Assembly (NCBI RefSeq): GCF_009649685.1
Contig: NZ_WJPK01000002.1
Span: 474,202-538,201, forward strand
Origin: Flavobacteriaceae bacterium EG-1
GTDB lineage: Bacteria; Bacteroidota; Bacteroidia; Flavobacteriales; Flavobacteriaceae
DNA: 64,000 nucleotides
Reading direction: 5' to 3'
Both the position numbers and the translations under genes were made by a program. Shown piece after piece: positions 16,831 to 24,400 of this stretch (its first letter is position 1; every line of letters begins with the position of its first letter). The notes beneath the pieces were generated by a model. It worked only from the letters and a program-made list of their open reading frames with translations, was not told where the DNA came from and made no database searches.

Positions 16831-17856
16831 TCAACTCAAAAACCAACGGTAGTTAGAATCTCCATTGATTGCCTTTGAGAGGCCTTCAGTAAAGTTGAAG
16901 GCATTCACACTTCTATCTAAAAAAGTGTTTATATAACTGCTCTTATTAGCCCCTGTCAAAAGATTGTATACCTTCCAAAGGTTTATACTACCATCTTCGT
17001 TTTTACAGAAGCTTTTATCTCCAAAATAGTCTTTAGCTATTGCATTAAAGTGATTGTCGTTTAGTAGAAGCTCAGGCAACGCTATTTTCTCTTCTCTTGG
17101 TAAATAGTTATAGAGCCTTGCCTTACCAATCAACTGGGCAAACTGCTTTTCATTTAATCGATAGTTAGACAGGTTTTTCATTTCTTCCAAATGCTTAGAA
17201 GCAGAATACCCTTGAATTAGTTCCATCATCTTCTCTTGCAATTCAAGTACTGATGAAACTTTCATTTCCGACTGAAAACCGTCTGTAGAGATACACATAT
17301 TACAGCATACCATATTTTGAAATCCTATAAAGAACTTAAACTTTTCAAATCCCTTTTTTGAATACAGGTTTTCGTGATTATATGCTCGTACCCCTCCAAC
17401 TATTAACGATAGCTTGTTACCGTTAATGGTTTCTACTATGGATGGTATACGTATTATAAAAGCCATACGTTCAAAATACTGTGTACGTTCGTGATCCAAC
17501 AAGTCTTTTGCTGACTTATGAATTGCATCGGGAGTTCTCCCTTTTATTTGATGGCTAACACGTATTTCTGGTGCATTTATAACTTGACCAGAATAAACCG
17601 ATTCAACACTATTATAGGCTACATCAATAAACTCTTGATGTGCTATTGTCTTTTCATTGTCTTTTGAAAACACAGGTATGATACAGTTATGTTGCAGTTC
17701 TTCCAATGACACTTCTTGCGTGTTAGCTTCTATGAAAGGTTGCTGTTTAAACTGCAAGCCAACGTCAGGTACCTTTACCTCTTCTAATACCAATGCTTGA
17801 TTAGCATTGTTAAAGGTTAGTTGTGAATTATTATTGCGTATTGACACTAGTTCCAT
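16831..17856 (-). CDS. DUF3871-family protein
   Basis: A 341-aa protein resembling DUF3871, a family of Bacteroidota mobile elements and prophages: 'NCIIPVFSKDNEKTIAHQEFI', 'PEIRVSHQIKGRTPDAIHK', 'FKFFIGFQNMVCCNMCI', and 'YNYLPREEKIALPELLLNDNHF' followed by 'NLWKVYNLLTGANKSSYINTFLDR'. The architecture is reminiscent of DUF932/phage-plasmid-like proteins with unknown function, possibly in single-strand DNA handling. Its start overlaps the 3' end of the RecA-like ATPase gene by 26 bp, so the two are translationally coupled and probably work together. Confidence 0.7.
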   Translation of the reverse strand: MELVSIRNNNSQLTFNNANQALVLEEVKVPDVGLQFKQQPFIEANTQEVSLEELQHNCIIPVFSKDNEKTIAHQEFIDVAYNSVESVYSGQVINAPEIRVSHQIKGRTPDAIHKSAKDLLDHERTQYFERMAFIIRIPSIVETINGNKLSLIVGGVRAYNHENLYSKKGFEKFKFFIGFQNMVCCNMCISTDGFQSEMKVSSVLELQEKMMELIQGYSASKHLEEMKNLSNYRLNEKQFAQLIGKARLYNYLPREEKIALPELLLNDNHFNAIAKDYFGDKSFCKNEDGSINLWKVYNLLTGANKSSYINTFLDRSVNAFNFTEGLSKAINGDSNYRWFLS

Positions 17857-18703
17857 TTTTACTAAAATTATTTGGGTTAGACAATTTCTCTAGCTCCACT
17901 TTCTTTTGCTGAAATTGAGCTTTATGTGATTGTTGAAAGTTGGGATATTGTTTATACAATTCCATTAACTTCGTTACAGAGAGGCACTCTTGAATTCTAG
18001 ACTCTATGCTTTTTAGGGATAAAGGTTCGATGTTACACCATTGCAGTAACTTTTTACCCGTTGCAGAATTAATTATAAATTCGGGTTTTCCAGTAAACAG
18101 TCCAGTACGATCTTTAGATACTTTTGCAAGGTGTTGGTCATTTACAATTTCAAAGTTGACGGTTAACTCGTACTCAAACCCTTCTCTAGTAATCTCCTTT
18201 GTACCGTGTTTTACAACTTTTGCTCTACCATTACTACCCATATCTAAAGAGTAATCTACTTTTCGTCTTGTAGTCGTGATGATATGACAATTAGCAGAAA
18301 GGATTTTATCTATAAAAGCTTGATGTCTTGGTGTTACCTTAGCCCAATCTTGAAATCTACCACCAAGCTGTTCTTGAATTTGCAAACAACCACCCGCACC
18401 ACTCCACTCGTGCGTTATGGAATCGATAATAACAACTTCCATTTTAGCTCGCTCACAAATCTCTATTGCTTCAATGTAACGCTCTGGGCTATAAGGAGAA
18501 TAAAGGTCTAGGACGTTAAATGTACCGAGGTTTGAATATAGAGAAACCGAAGAGTTTTCGGTGTCAATGACGGCTATCTTAGTCCAGTCTCCTGTTAAGC
18601 CGTACGCTAATTGTAATGCACTGTACGTTTTTCCAAAACCGCTAGCACCAGAGATGCCTAAACGTAGTTTTACATTCTGTCTTTTGCTTTGTTTTAATTG
18701 CAT
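17831..18703 (-). CDS. RecA-fold AAA ATPase (Sak4-like)
   Basis: A 290-aa ATPase with Walker A GASGFGKT at 19-26 and Walker B VVIID at 90-94, sensor-like 'SANCHIITTTRRK' and a C-terminal helical tail. Overall form matches the small RecA-like ATPases (Sak4 type) that assist phage single-strand annealing recombination. The partner annealase is not seen; the overlapping DUF3871 gene may provide it (inference). Located downstream of a cluster of inverted repeats at 18759-18869. Together with the helicase upstream it forms the DNA-metabolism block of the element. Confidence 0.75.
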   Translation of the reverse strand: MQLKQSKRQNVKLRLGISGASGFGKTYSALQLAYGLTGDWTKIAVIDTENSSVSLYSNLGTFNVLDLYSPYSPERYIEAIEICERAKMEVVIIDSITHEWSGAGGCLQIQEQLGGRFQDWAKVTPRHQAFIDKILSANCHIITTTRRKVDYSLDMGSNGRAKVVKHGTKEITREGFEYELTVNFEIVNDQHLAKVSKDRTGLFTGKPEFIINSATGKKLLQWCNIEPLSLKSIESRIQECLSVTKLMELYKQYPNFQQSHKAQFQQKKVELEKLSNPNNFSKNGTSVNTQ

Positions 18704-18758
18704 AATAAAAAATTTAATTGATTAATATTTTTGTGATAAGATTCATTCTAAAATGAAA

Positions 18759-18788
18759 AAAGGTTAATTCATTTCTGAATTAACCTTT
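18759..18788 (-). terminator. 13-bp perfect hairpin downstream of the helicase gene
   Basis: AAAGGTTAATTCA (18759-18771), loop TTTC, TGAATTAACCTTT (18776-18788). Read on the minus strand it is followed by a T-rich run, so it fits a terminator for the helicase gene, placed upstream of the ATPase gene. Confidence 0.7.
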
Positions 18789-18799
18789 GCATCTGATCC

Positions 18800-18869
18800 T
18801 ATCCGCTAACGGATATTATCCAAATTCTTCTATTATACTATATATAGTTCTACATCGAAATTTGGATAA
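18800..18869. repeat. Inverted-repeat cluster with second copy of the symmetric 54-bp motif
   Basis: TATCCG-CTAA-CGGATA at 18800-18815 is followed directly by the 54-bp motif at 18816-18869: TTATCC, 16 bp, CTATATATAG, 16 bp, GGATAA. In this copy the outer arms extend to 11 bp (TTATCCAAATT / AATTTGGATAA). With the hairpin at 18759-18788, three nested dyads occupy 111 bp. The position beside the ATPase and helicase genes makes a replication or processing origin possible. Confidence 0.6.
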
Positions 18870-18872
18870 AAA

Positions 18873-21389
18873 TTAAAATAGCTTATCTCTTTTTATATTG
18901 TCTTTTGTTGCTTCATAGTAGTCAAATACAAACATATCTGGGTCAATGTCTATTAAGCTAACGTCTTCTAGCACATCACCTGTTTCTTCCGTTGTACTTT
19001 TCTCTGGATTCACAGGCATGTCTAAAAATGGGTCATACACATTATGCACAAGGTTTAATGGGTATTCCGAGCTATTGATATCTCTAATTCTATTGACCTT
19101 CCAACATTTCACTACCTTCCCATCAATAGTTTTGGTCGTTTGAGAGTTTTCATAGAACATTTCCCTCAACAACTTATAGATACCCTTGTCTTCGGATAAA
19201 TTATTTACATTAAAAGCAACCATACCAACATCGTGCTCCTTGATATTTGTGAAAATTGCTTTAAGTTTTATGGAGTGCAATTTCTCAAGAATAACATTAC
19301 TATCTAACGGCAAAAAATAGGTGCCATCATCTTGTAAAATTGAATAACTATTTAATAAAATCTCTTGAAATTCCAGCAAACCATTATATGCAGTTATCAA
19401 CAACTCTTCACTTTCCGTTAAGGCATCATAAACATCTGTATAGCTTACCGAGTGACCTATCGAACTTCTAAAGTATGTTGATTTACTTACAGATGCATCT
19501 ACAGGCTTTTCTCCTAGTATAGCACTATATACACAACCATAACTTGGTTCAAATAAGTATGGGGTTTTTCTACGTTGAATAAAATGAATAATTTGTTGTT
19601 CAAAAACTAAAGTTCTTTTAGGTTCAATTTTGTTATAGTCTACTTCTCCATTCTTCCTATAGTAAAGGTTATTTGAGAAAAGCGTGTTTCTAAGCTGTAG
19701 ATATAAATGCTTGTCATGGTAATCAGCAAAAGTGTTTTCATTGAAGATAGAAAGAGGAAAGTATACATCTAATTCTGATTGTATATTACCCTCATTGAAT
19801 TTCAAGGTTCTAATTTTAATAACACTAGTAAGCCTACAATTTACAAATTGGTTGTTCCAAGCCGCCCAGTAGAGGTAATTGGTTAGGTTTTTTCCATAGG
19901 CATCAAATTGGGTGTGTAGATACCTATCCCCGTCTTTCAATCTAAACCAATCAAATGAAGAATAAATAGTTTTTATGTCATCAGACAAACCTTCCATTTC
20001 ATTTATTTGCGTCTCAATAGTATTTCTAACTTCACCATAATGTCTTTTTAAAAACATCTCTTGTTGCCTAAGGCTATAATATCTGCTTTGATAATCTTCG
20101 TCTTGAAATCCTAGATACCCTAGCGATAGGCGATCAATGTAATCACGTTTATCAGTTACCCTAGTTATTAATTTTGTTGGAGAAGGTGTTATTACAAAGA
20201 TTTTAGACTTTTTCCTAGGTCTAGCCAATCCCTGAACTAAGGAATTAATTCGGTCGGTAAAAATCCCCAAATGTTCTGTGTTTTGACCTGTGTAAGCAAA
20301 TCTTAAGGGTAACACCACGAAATATGCGCTGTTTTCCTTTTCAATACTAACTCCAGTCTTAAATCGAGTACCTATATTACAGCTTTCATGGTCAAAAGTA
20401 TTCTCTTCTTCACCAGTACATAAGGTTACTGAACCGTATTGCTCCCTTAGCATTGTACCAATTGACCCGTTATAAAGTTCATTCGCAATGTTCTTTGAAT
20501 AACATAAAATATTAACTGTCGAAGCTGTTTCCAATTGCAATTGCACTAAATTTTTTAAAAACTGGTGCTCAGGATTTAGAGTGTGTTGATTATAAAAACA
20601 AAGGTGAAGCTCGCTTAAATTATGGGTACTTTGAACCCTTTCACTTTCAATTATCTTAAGCTTTCTTTCTGTTAATTCTGCAATAAACTTTATAGGCACT
20701 TTAGAAGATTCTGTAAAAGTTGCACTAGCTATAATTGCCTTATAAACAACTCCTTTCCACTTCAAAAGATTAGGCATAAGATCCGGTGTAAAGCTTTCCA
20801 AAGATTCATGTAACTCATCAAAAATCAAAATAACTTTTTCTTTATTTAGCGTACACTTTTCAATTAAGTACTCATAATACTTTCTTTTAATATTGCTTTG
20901 TTTGAATGCAACTGTACCCGGATCTCCTAGAATACTCATCACAGAAATGAGCTGCACTGGTTTAGAGTAAAATTCTGGATAATCCAGTTCTTCATCGACT
21001 TTGGCATTTAATTCTTGGTAATCAAAGCACAAATCATCTACCCCCACTGCTTTATGAATCTTATCCCTATATTCTTTATTCAAGGATTTAAAAGGAGTAA
21101 CAACTATAACTTTAAACTTGTCTTCATTATTTTTAGTTGTTTCATAATACCATTTTATAAAATCTATTACCGCTTTGGTTTTACCTTGACCAACACCTGC
21201 GTTAATAACGGTTGTATTGTTGGTCTCAAGGTTTACTTTTTCTTTTAGTACATCAGATATATAACCTTGCTCATTAGGCTCTATAATAGTCTTGCCTACG
21301 TCTTCAAATTCGTATCCTTCAAAATCATCGTGATTTATTTCTTTGAACTCTATAGGGTTATCAAACGGAAATACATTGGTTCTTCTCAT
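18873..21389 (-). CDS. SF2 helicase-like protein (DELH box)
   Basis: A large protein with Walker A NAGVGQGKT (about residues 77-85 counted from the upstream ATG at 21431), motif II DELH (205-208), motif III-like 'ASATFTES' and a motif VI-like 'LVQGLARPRKKSK'. These are helicase superfamily 2 features; the C-terminal 350 residues are not recognised. I place the start at the ATG at 21389 (838 aa, MRRTNVFPF) because the alternative ATG at 21431 would have its first 14 codons encoded by a terminator-type hairpin. Lies 57 bp after the integrase stop on the same strand. Likely role: unwinding or replication of the element's DNA. Confidence 0.7.
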   Translation of the reverse strand: MRRTNVFPFDNPIEFKEINHDDFEGYEFEDVGKTIIEPNEQGYISDVLKEKVNLETNNTTVINAGVGQGKTKAVIDFIKWYYETTKNNEDKFKVIVVTPFKSLNKEYRDKIHKAVGVDDLCFDYQELNAKVDEELDYPEFYSKPVQLISVMSILGDPGTVAFKQSNIKRKYYEYLIEKCTLNKEKVILIFDELHESLESFTPDLMPNLLKWKGVVYKAIIASATFTESSKVPIKFIAELTERKLKIIESERVQSTHNLSELHLCFYNQHTLNPEHQFLKNLVQLQLETASTVNILCYSKNIANELYNGSIGTMLREQYGSVTLCTGEEENTFDHESCNIGTRFKTGVSIEKENSAYFVVLPLRFAYTGQNTEHLGIFTDRINSLVQGLARPRKKSKIFVITPSPTKLITRVTDKRDYIDRLSLGYLGFQDEDYQSRYYSLRQQEMFLKRHYGEVRNTIETQINEMEGLSDDIKTIYSSFDWFRLKDGDRYLHTQFDAYGKNLTNYLYWAAWNNQFVNCRLTSVIKIRTLKFNEGNIQSELDVYFPLSIFNENTFADYHDKHLYLQLRNTLFSNNLYYRKNGEVDYNKIEPKRTLVFEQQIIHFIQRRKTPYLFEPSYGCVYSAILGEKPVDASVSKSTYFRSSIGHSVSYTDVYDALTESEELLITAYNGLLEFQEILLNSYSILQDDGTYFLPLDSNVILEKLHSIKLKAIFTNIKEHDVGMVAFNVNNLSEDKGIYKLLREMFYENSQTTKTIDGKVVKCWKVNRIRDINSSEYPLNLVHNVYDPFLDMPVNPEKSTTEETGDVLEDVSLIDIDPDMFVFDYYEATKDNIKRDKLF

Positions 21390-21394
21390 AAAAA

Positions 21395-21425
21395 CAACTG
21401 TGTTAGTAATTAAACAACACAGTTG
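21395..21425 (-). terminator. Terminator/attenuator between integrase and helicase
   Basis: Perfect 10-bp inverted repeat CAACTGTGTT / AACACAGTTG with an 11-nt loop, followed on the minus strand by TTTTT and then at once by the helicase ATG. It ends the integrase transcript and would make helicase expression depend on read-through. Confidence 0.6.
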
Positions 21426-21446
21426 ATTCATGTTTATTGCATATTC

Positions 21447-22643
21447 TTAATTTTTAAGTTTGGTCTTCAACATAATCATCTCTTCACTTATCTTACGCTG
21501 AACGACTTTTGCATAATGTTCTTGTGTAATTGATAACTTTGAGTGCCCTAATAACTCTGAAACCACTTCCATCGGAACATCGTTATATAGAAGAATAGTT
21601 GTAGCAAAAGTTTTCCTCGCGATATGATGAGTTAGCTTTATTTGCAAACCAACAATAGCAGCTATCTCTTTTAGGTATGAATTGAACCTTTGATTTGAAA
21701 TTACAGGTAACTCGTACTCGTATTTTTGAAGAACCTCCTCTGCCTTAGGCAATAGAGGAACCGAAATGACGATACCAGTTTTCTTCCTCGTGATTTTGAT
21801 CCATATATAGCCATCAAAAGCTTCTACGAGATTCTCCTTTTTCAGTGTAGCCATCTCCTGATATCCTAACCCAGTATAGCAACAAAACACAAACATATCT
21901 CTAACCTGAGCTAATCTTGCTTGATCAAATGCGTGTTTTTCTATTTTAAGAAGCTCTCCACGGCTCAAATACAGAACTTGGGTTTTCACCTTTCTTAACC
22001 TATGGAACGAATATGGGTAAACCTCAAGCACATTTTCGGATACCGCAGACTTGACTACTGACTTAAATCTCTGCAAGTTTTTGTTGACCGTTATTTGCTT
22101 TTTATTTTTTCTCGTTTTAAGATAAAACTCAAAGTCATTAATAAACTTCGTATCAAGCTTGGAAATCATGATATCTGATTTTTTATAATTTGTCCTTATG
22201 AATTGCATAAGGTCTTTTTTTACATAGAAAAATTTATTCCATGTAGCATGTACTATATCTATACCTATAAGCTCTCTACGACGCTCTAAATAAGAAGAAA
22301 AATACTCCAACACCCCAATTTCATTTTTATTTTTGGAACCTTTATAAGAACTAAATAGCTCTTGGATTGTAAAGTTGACCTCCGAAAGTTCAAGCATTAA
22401 AAAAGCCTTATCAAGTTTTTGCTTAATAAGGCTTAGCTGAGTGTTGATGTTTTCTGCTCCAATGTCACCCTCTAAACAAAGTTGCTGCTTTCTGTTCCAA
22501 TAATCTGGATTTACAAATAAACCCGTAGAAAACTCTTTTCTCCTACCGTCTAACGTAATCCTTCCCCTAATAGGGCATTTACCTTTCTTGTTTATACGTG
22601 ACTTCTGCAATACAAACAGAAGTGAATATTTCAAATTTGACAT
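21447..22643 (-). CDS. Tyrosine recombinase (integrase) of the element
   Basis: Catalyses excision and integration at tRNA-Asn. A SAM-like N-terminal and core-binding domain ('GLFVNPDYWN', 'FINDFEFYLKTRKNKKQITVNKNLQRFKSVV') precedes the catalytic domain with K307/K308, H360-x-x-R363, H386 (LLGHSKLS) and nucleophile Y397 (numbered from an upstream ATG at 22703). The first catalytic Arg is missing: the motif reads CYTGLGYQE with G280 where Arg is usual. Loss of this Arg is known in the IntDOT group of Bacteroidota integrases. I choose the ATG at 22643 (MSNLKYSLLF), the usual start for this family, because the upstream 20 codons overlap the GTACACC repeats. Confidence 0.88.
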   Translation of the reverse strand: MSNLKYSLLFVLQKSRINKKGKCPIRGRITLDGRRKEFSTGLFVNPDYWNRKQQLCLEGDIGAENINTQLSLIKQKLDKAFLMLELSEVNFTIQELFSSYKGSKNKNEIGVLEYFSSYLERRRELIGIDIVHATWNKFFYVKKDLMQFIRTNYKKSDIMISKLDTKFINDFEFYLKTRKNKKQITVNKNLQRFKSVVKSAVSENVLEVYPYSFHRLRKVKTQVLYLSRGELLKIEKHAFDQARLAQVRDMFVFCCYTGLGYQEMATLKKENLVEAFDGYIWIKITRKKTGIVISVPLLPKAEEVLQKYEYELPVISNQRFNSYLKEIAAIVGLQIKLTHHIARKTFATTILLYNDVPMEVVSELLGHSKLSITQEHYAKVVQRKISEEMIMLKTKLKN

Positions 22644-22665
22644 ATTTTCTAAGATTTTTAAAATG

Positions 22666-22704
22666 GTACACCTGAATTTTTTTATGTACACCGAATTGTA
22701 CACC
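22666..22704. repeat. GTACACC repeats upstream of the integrase gene
   Basis: Three copies of GTACACC start at 22666, 22686 and 22698. The last two are 12 bp apart and the final one is followed by TTTT, just as in the pair at 4514/4526 near the left end. They are candidate arm-type integrase sites or sites for autoregulation. Confidence 0.5.
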
Positions 22705-22830
22705 TTTTAATACTTTTTTTTACGAGATATAGGAGGTCGCGCGTGTATAGATTAAGGATAAAGGTACTTGACAAGTAAGCCAACAGTCGCAGGGATTCAA
22801 GATGTAAATTGCTGAGTTTAAAGCATAAAA

Positions 22831-22855
22831 AAACCGTTCATTTATAGAACGGTTT
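22831..22855 (-). terminator. Terminator of the rebuilt tRNA-Asn gene
   Basis: Perfect stem AAACCGTTC (22831-22839) / GAACGGTTT (22847-22855) in flanking A and T runs, 12 bp beyond the tRNA 3' end. It belongs to the element side and differs in sequence from the orphan native terminator at 4369-4390, so the element brings its own. Confidence 0.8.
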
Positions 22856-22866
22856 TTACTTATCTG

Positions 22867-22940
22867 CTCCCCCTCTTGGGCTCGAACCAAGGACCCTCTG
22901 ATTAACAGTCAGATGCTCTAACCAACTGAGCTAAGGAGGA
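22867..22940 (-). tRNA. tRNA-Asn (anticodon GTT)
   Basis: A 74-nt cloverleaf starting TCCTCCT, D arm 'AGCTCAGTTGGTTAGAGC', anticodon stem-loop with loop CTGTTAA (anticodon GTT), T arm 'TTGGTTCGAGCCCAAG', acceptor 3' strand AGGGGGA and discriminator G. All stems pair; position 4-69 is U-G, a wobble not present in the displaced native 3' end. CCA is not encoded. A good promoter lies on the host side at 22973-23003, so the gene stays expressed after integration. Confidence 0.96.
22872..22921 (-). repeat. Right attachment site inside tRNA-Asn
   Basis: 50-bp copy identical to 4401-4450, covering most of the anticodon, variable and T arms. Crossover must have taken place within this segment; tyrosine integrases of this kind often cut at the anticodon loop or T arm. 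Confidence 0.88.
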
Positions 22941-22972
22941 ATTTAATTCACTAAATAATTATTTAGCGGCTG

Positions 22973-23003
22973 CAAATATATAAGTTTTTTTTATTGTCCC
23001 CAA
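22973..23003 (-). promoter_or_regulatory. Promoter of tRNA-Asn
   Basis: On the minus strand: -33 TTG (23003-23001), 20-bp spacer, -7 TATATTTG (22980-22973), an exact match to the Bacteroidota consensus TTG-N(19-21)-TAnnTTTG. Transcription would start about 25-30 bp before the tRNA. Confidence 0.75.
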
Positions 23004-23016
23004 CAAAAAAAACATC

Positions 23017-24381
23017 CTATTTAAATAGATATTTATAAAGGTCGTTTCCATTGGCGTATAACAACAATGCAATTAAGATGAAAAAGCCTGTCATTTGGGC
23101 ATATTCAAGAAATTTATCACTTGGTTTTCTGCCAGAAACCATCTCGTATAACAAGAACATTACATGCCCACCATCTAAGGCAGGAATGGGTAAAATATTC
23201 ATAAATGCTAAAATTATTGATATAAATGCTGTTGTTCCCCAAAATACTGGCCAGTCCCATGTCTTTGGAAACATTCCACCAATAGCAGCGAAACCACCTA
23301 CTTCTTTATAAGCCCCAGTATCAGGATTAAAGATTTTCTTCATTCCTTTAATGTAATCTGTCAGGGTCTTAACACCTTTATTCCAACCTGCAGGAATAGA
23401 TTCTAAAAGAGTGTAATGTTTAGTTTCAACTTCAAAAGAACCTAATGCTGCCAATTCTGCAATACTATTTCCGGCTAACGCTACACCTAATTTTGCCTCA
23501 TTGGAAACATCTGCCTTCAATGTATCTATAGCACCACTTTCACGTTGTACCGCTATATTTACCTGTTGTCCTTTATAATTTTCTAAAATAGATGCTGCCT
23601 GATCCAAGTACGTCGCAGTTTCACCGTTAATAGAAAGCACCTTGTCATTCTCTTTAAAATCTACATTAATGTTAGGTGAATCTTCAGATACTTCTGCAAC
23701 AACAAAAGGTCTTCTAAAACTGATTAGATTTTTGGCATTATCTCTATTATCAGAAAGAGTTTCTATAAAATCGACCGGAATAGGTTGATCGAAAATTTTA
23801 CCATCTCGTTTTATAGTCATGGTTTCACCATACACAATCTCAGGTAGCGTATATTGTAGTGATTCTATCGGATTTCCATCAACCGCTAATATATTGTCTC
23901 CTGTTTGTATACCTAATTTATCACCTAAGGTTTTATCATTTACTAAAATTCCATCTTTAAGACTATCTGCCGGAATAAACTCTTCTCCATAAGCAAATAC
24001 TAGACCTATAAAAATTAGCACGGCTAGCACAAAATTTACCGTTACACCACCTAACATAATAATTAAACGTTGCCAAGCCGGTTTAGAACGAAACTCCCAT
24101 TCCTTGGGCTCTTCTTTCATAGCTTCGGTATCCATGCTTTCATCGATCATACCCGATATCTTTACATAGCCTCCTAAAGGCAACCAACCAATACCATATT
24201 CGGTTTCACCAATTTTCTTTTTAAACAATGAAAACTTTACATCAAAAAACAAATAGAATTTCTCAACTCTTGTTTTAAATAATTTAGCGGGAATGAAATG
24301 CCCTAATTCATGAAGAACTATTAAAATTGAAAGGCTAAGAAAAAACTGTAAAGTTTTGACAAGTATCGGACTCATCTCCAT
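23017..24381 (-). CDS. rseP: RIP intramembrane zinc metalloprotease RseP
   Basis: A 454-aa site-2 protease of family M50. HELGH at 24-28 in the first membrane helix and 'NILPIPALDGGH' with D403 provide the zinc ligands; a central periplasmic part (about 150-330) contains two PDZ-like domains. Four hydrophobic segments fit the family's topology. It cleaves membrane-anchored regulators (anti-sigma factors) and leftover signal peptides within the inner membrane. A -7 box TACTTTTG at 24408-24401 precedes it on the minus strand. Its 3' end is 76 bp from tRNA-Asn, the host-side neighbour of the element. Confidence 0.95.
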   Translation of the reverse strand: MEMSPILVKTLQFFLSLSILIVLHELGHFIPAKLFKTRVEKFYLFFDVKFSLFKKKIGETEYGIGWLPLGGYVKISGMIDESMDTEAMKEEPKEWEFRSKPAWQRLIIMLGGVTVNFVLAVLIFIGLVFAYGEEFIPADSLKDGILVNDKTLGDKLGIQTGDNILAVDGNPIESLQYTLPEIVYGETMTIKRDGKIFDQPIPVDFIETLSDNRDNAKNLISFRRPFVVAEVSEDSPNINVDFKENDKVLSINGETATYLDQAASILENYKGQQVNIAVQRESGAIDTLKADVSNEAKLGVALAGNSIAELAALGSFEVETKHYTLLESIPAGWNKGVKTLTDYIKGMKKIFNPDTGAYKEVGGFAAIGGMFPKTWDWPVFWGTTAFISIILAFMNILPIPALDGGHVMFLLYEMVSGRKPSDKFLEYAQMTGFFILIALLLYANGNDLYKYLFK

Positions 24382-24400
24382 AGATCAAATTTTGAAGGCA

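Larger units (their letters stand above)
4401..22921. mobile_element. 18.5-kb integrated element (defence island) in tRNA-Asn
   Basis: Bounded by a 50-bp perfect direct repeat of the tRNA-Asn 3' part (4401-4450 and 22872-22921), which extends to 63 bp with two mismatches (4388-4450 versus 22859-22921). A tyrosine recombinase gene lies next to the intact tRNA at the right end. The cargo is a type I restriction-modification operon, a RadC-type protein, two XRE regulators, a lipoprotein cassette, and a DUF3871/ATPase/helicase block. Host genes resume on both sides. No relaxase, type IV secretion, capsid, portal or terminase gene is seen, so mobility would depend on excision plus help from another element or on transduction (inference). 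Confidence 0.88.

Noticed and set aside
4401-22921. Conjugative element or prophage
   Set aside because: No relaxase, coupling protein, Tra/VirB genes, terminase, portal, capsid or tail genes among the ORFs; RadC, XRE and Sak4-like ATPase alone are not enough.
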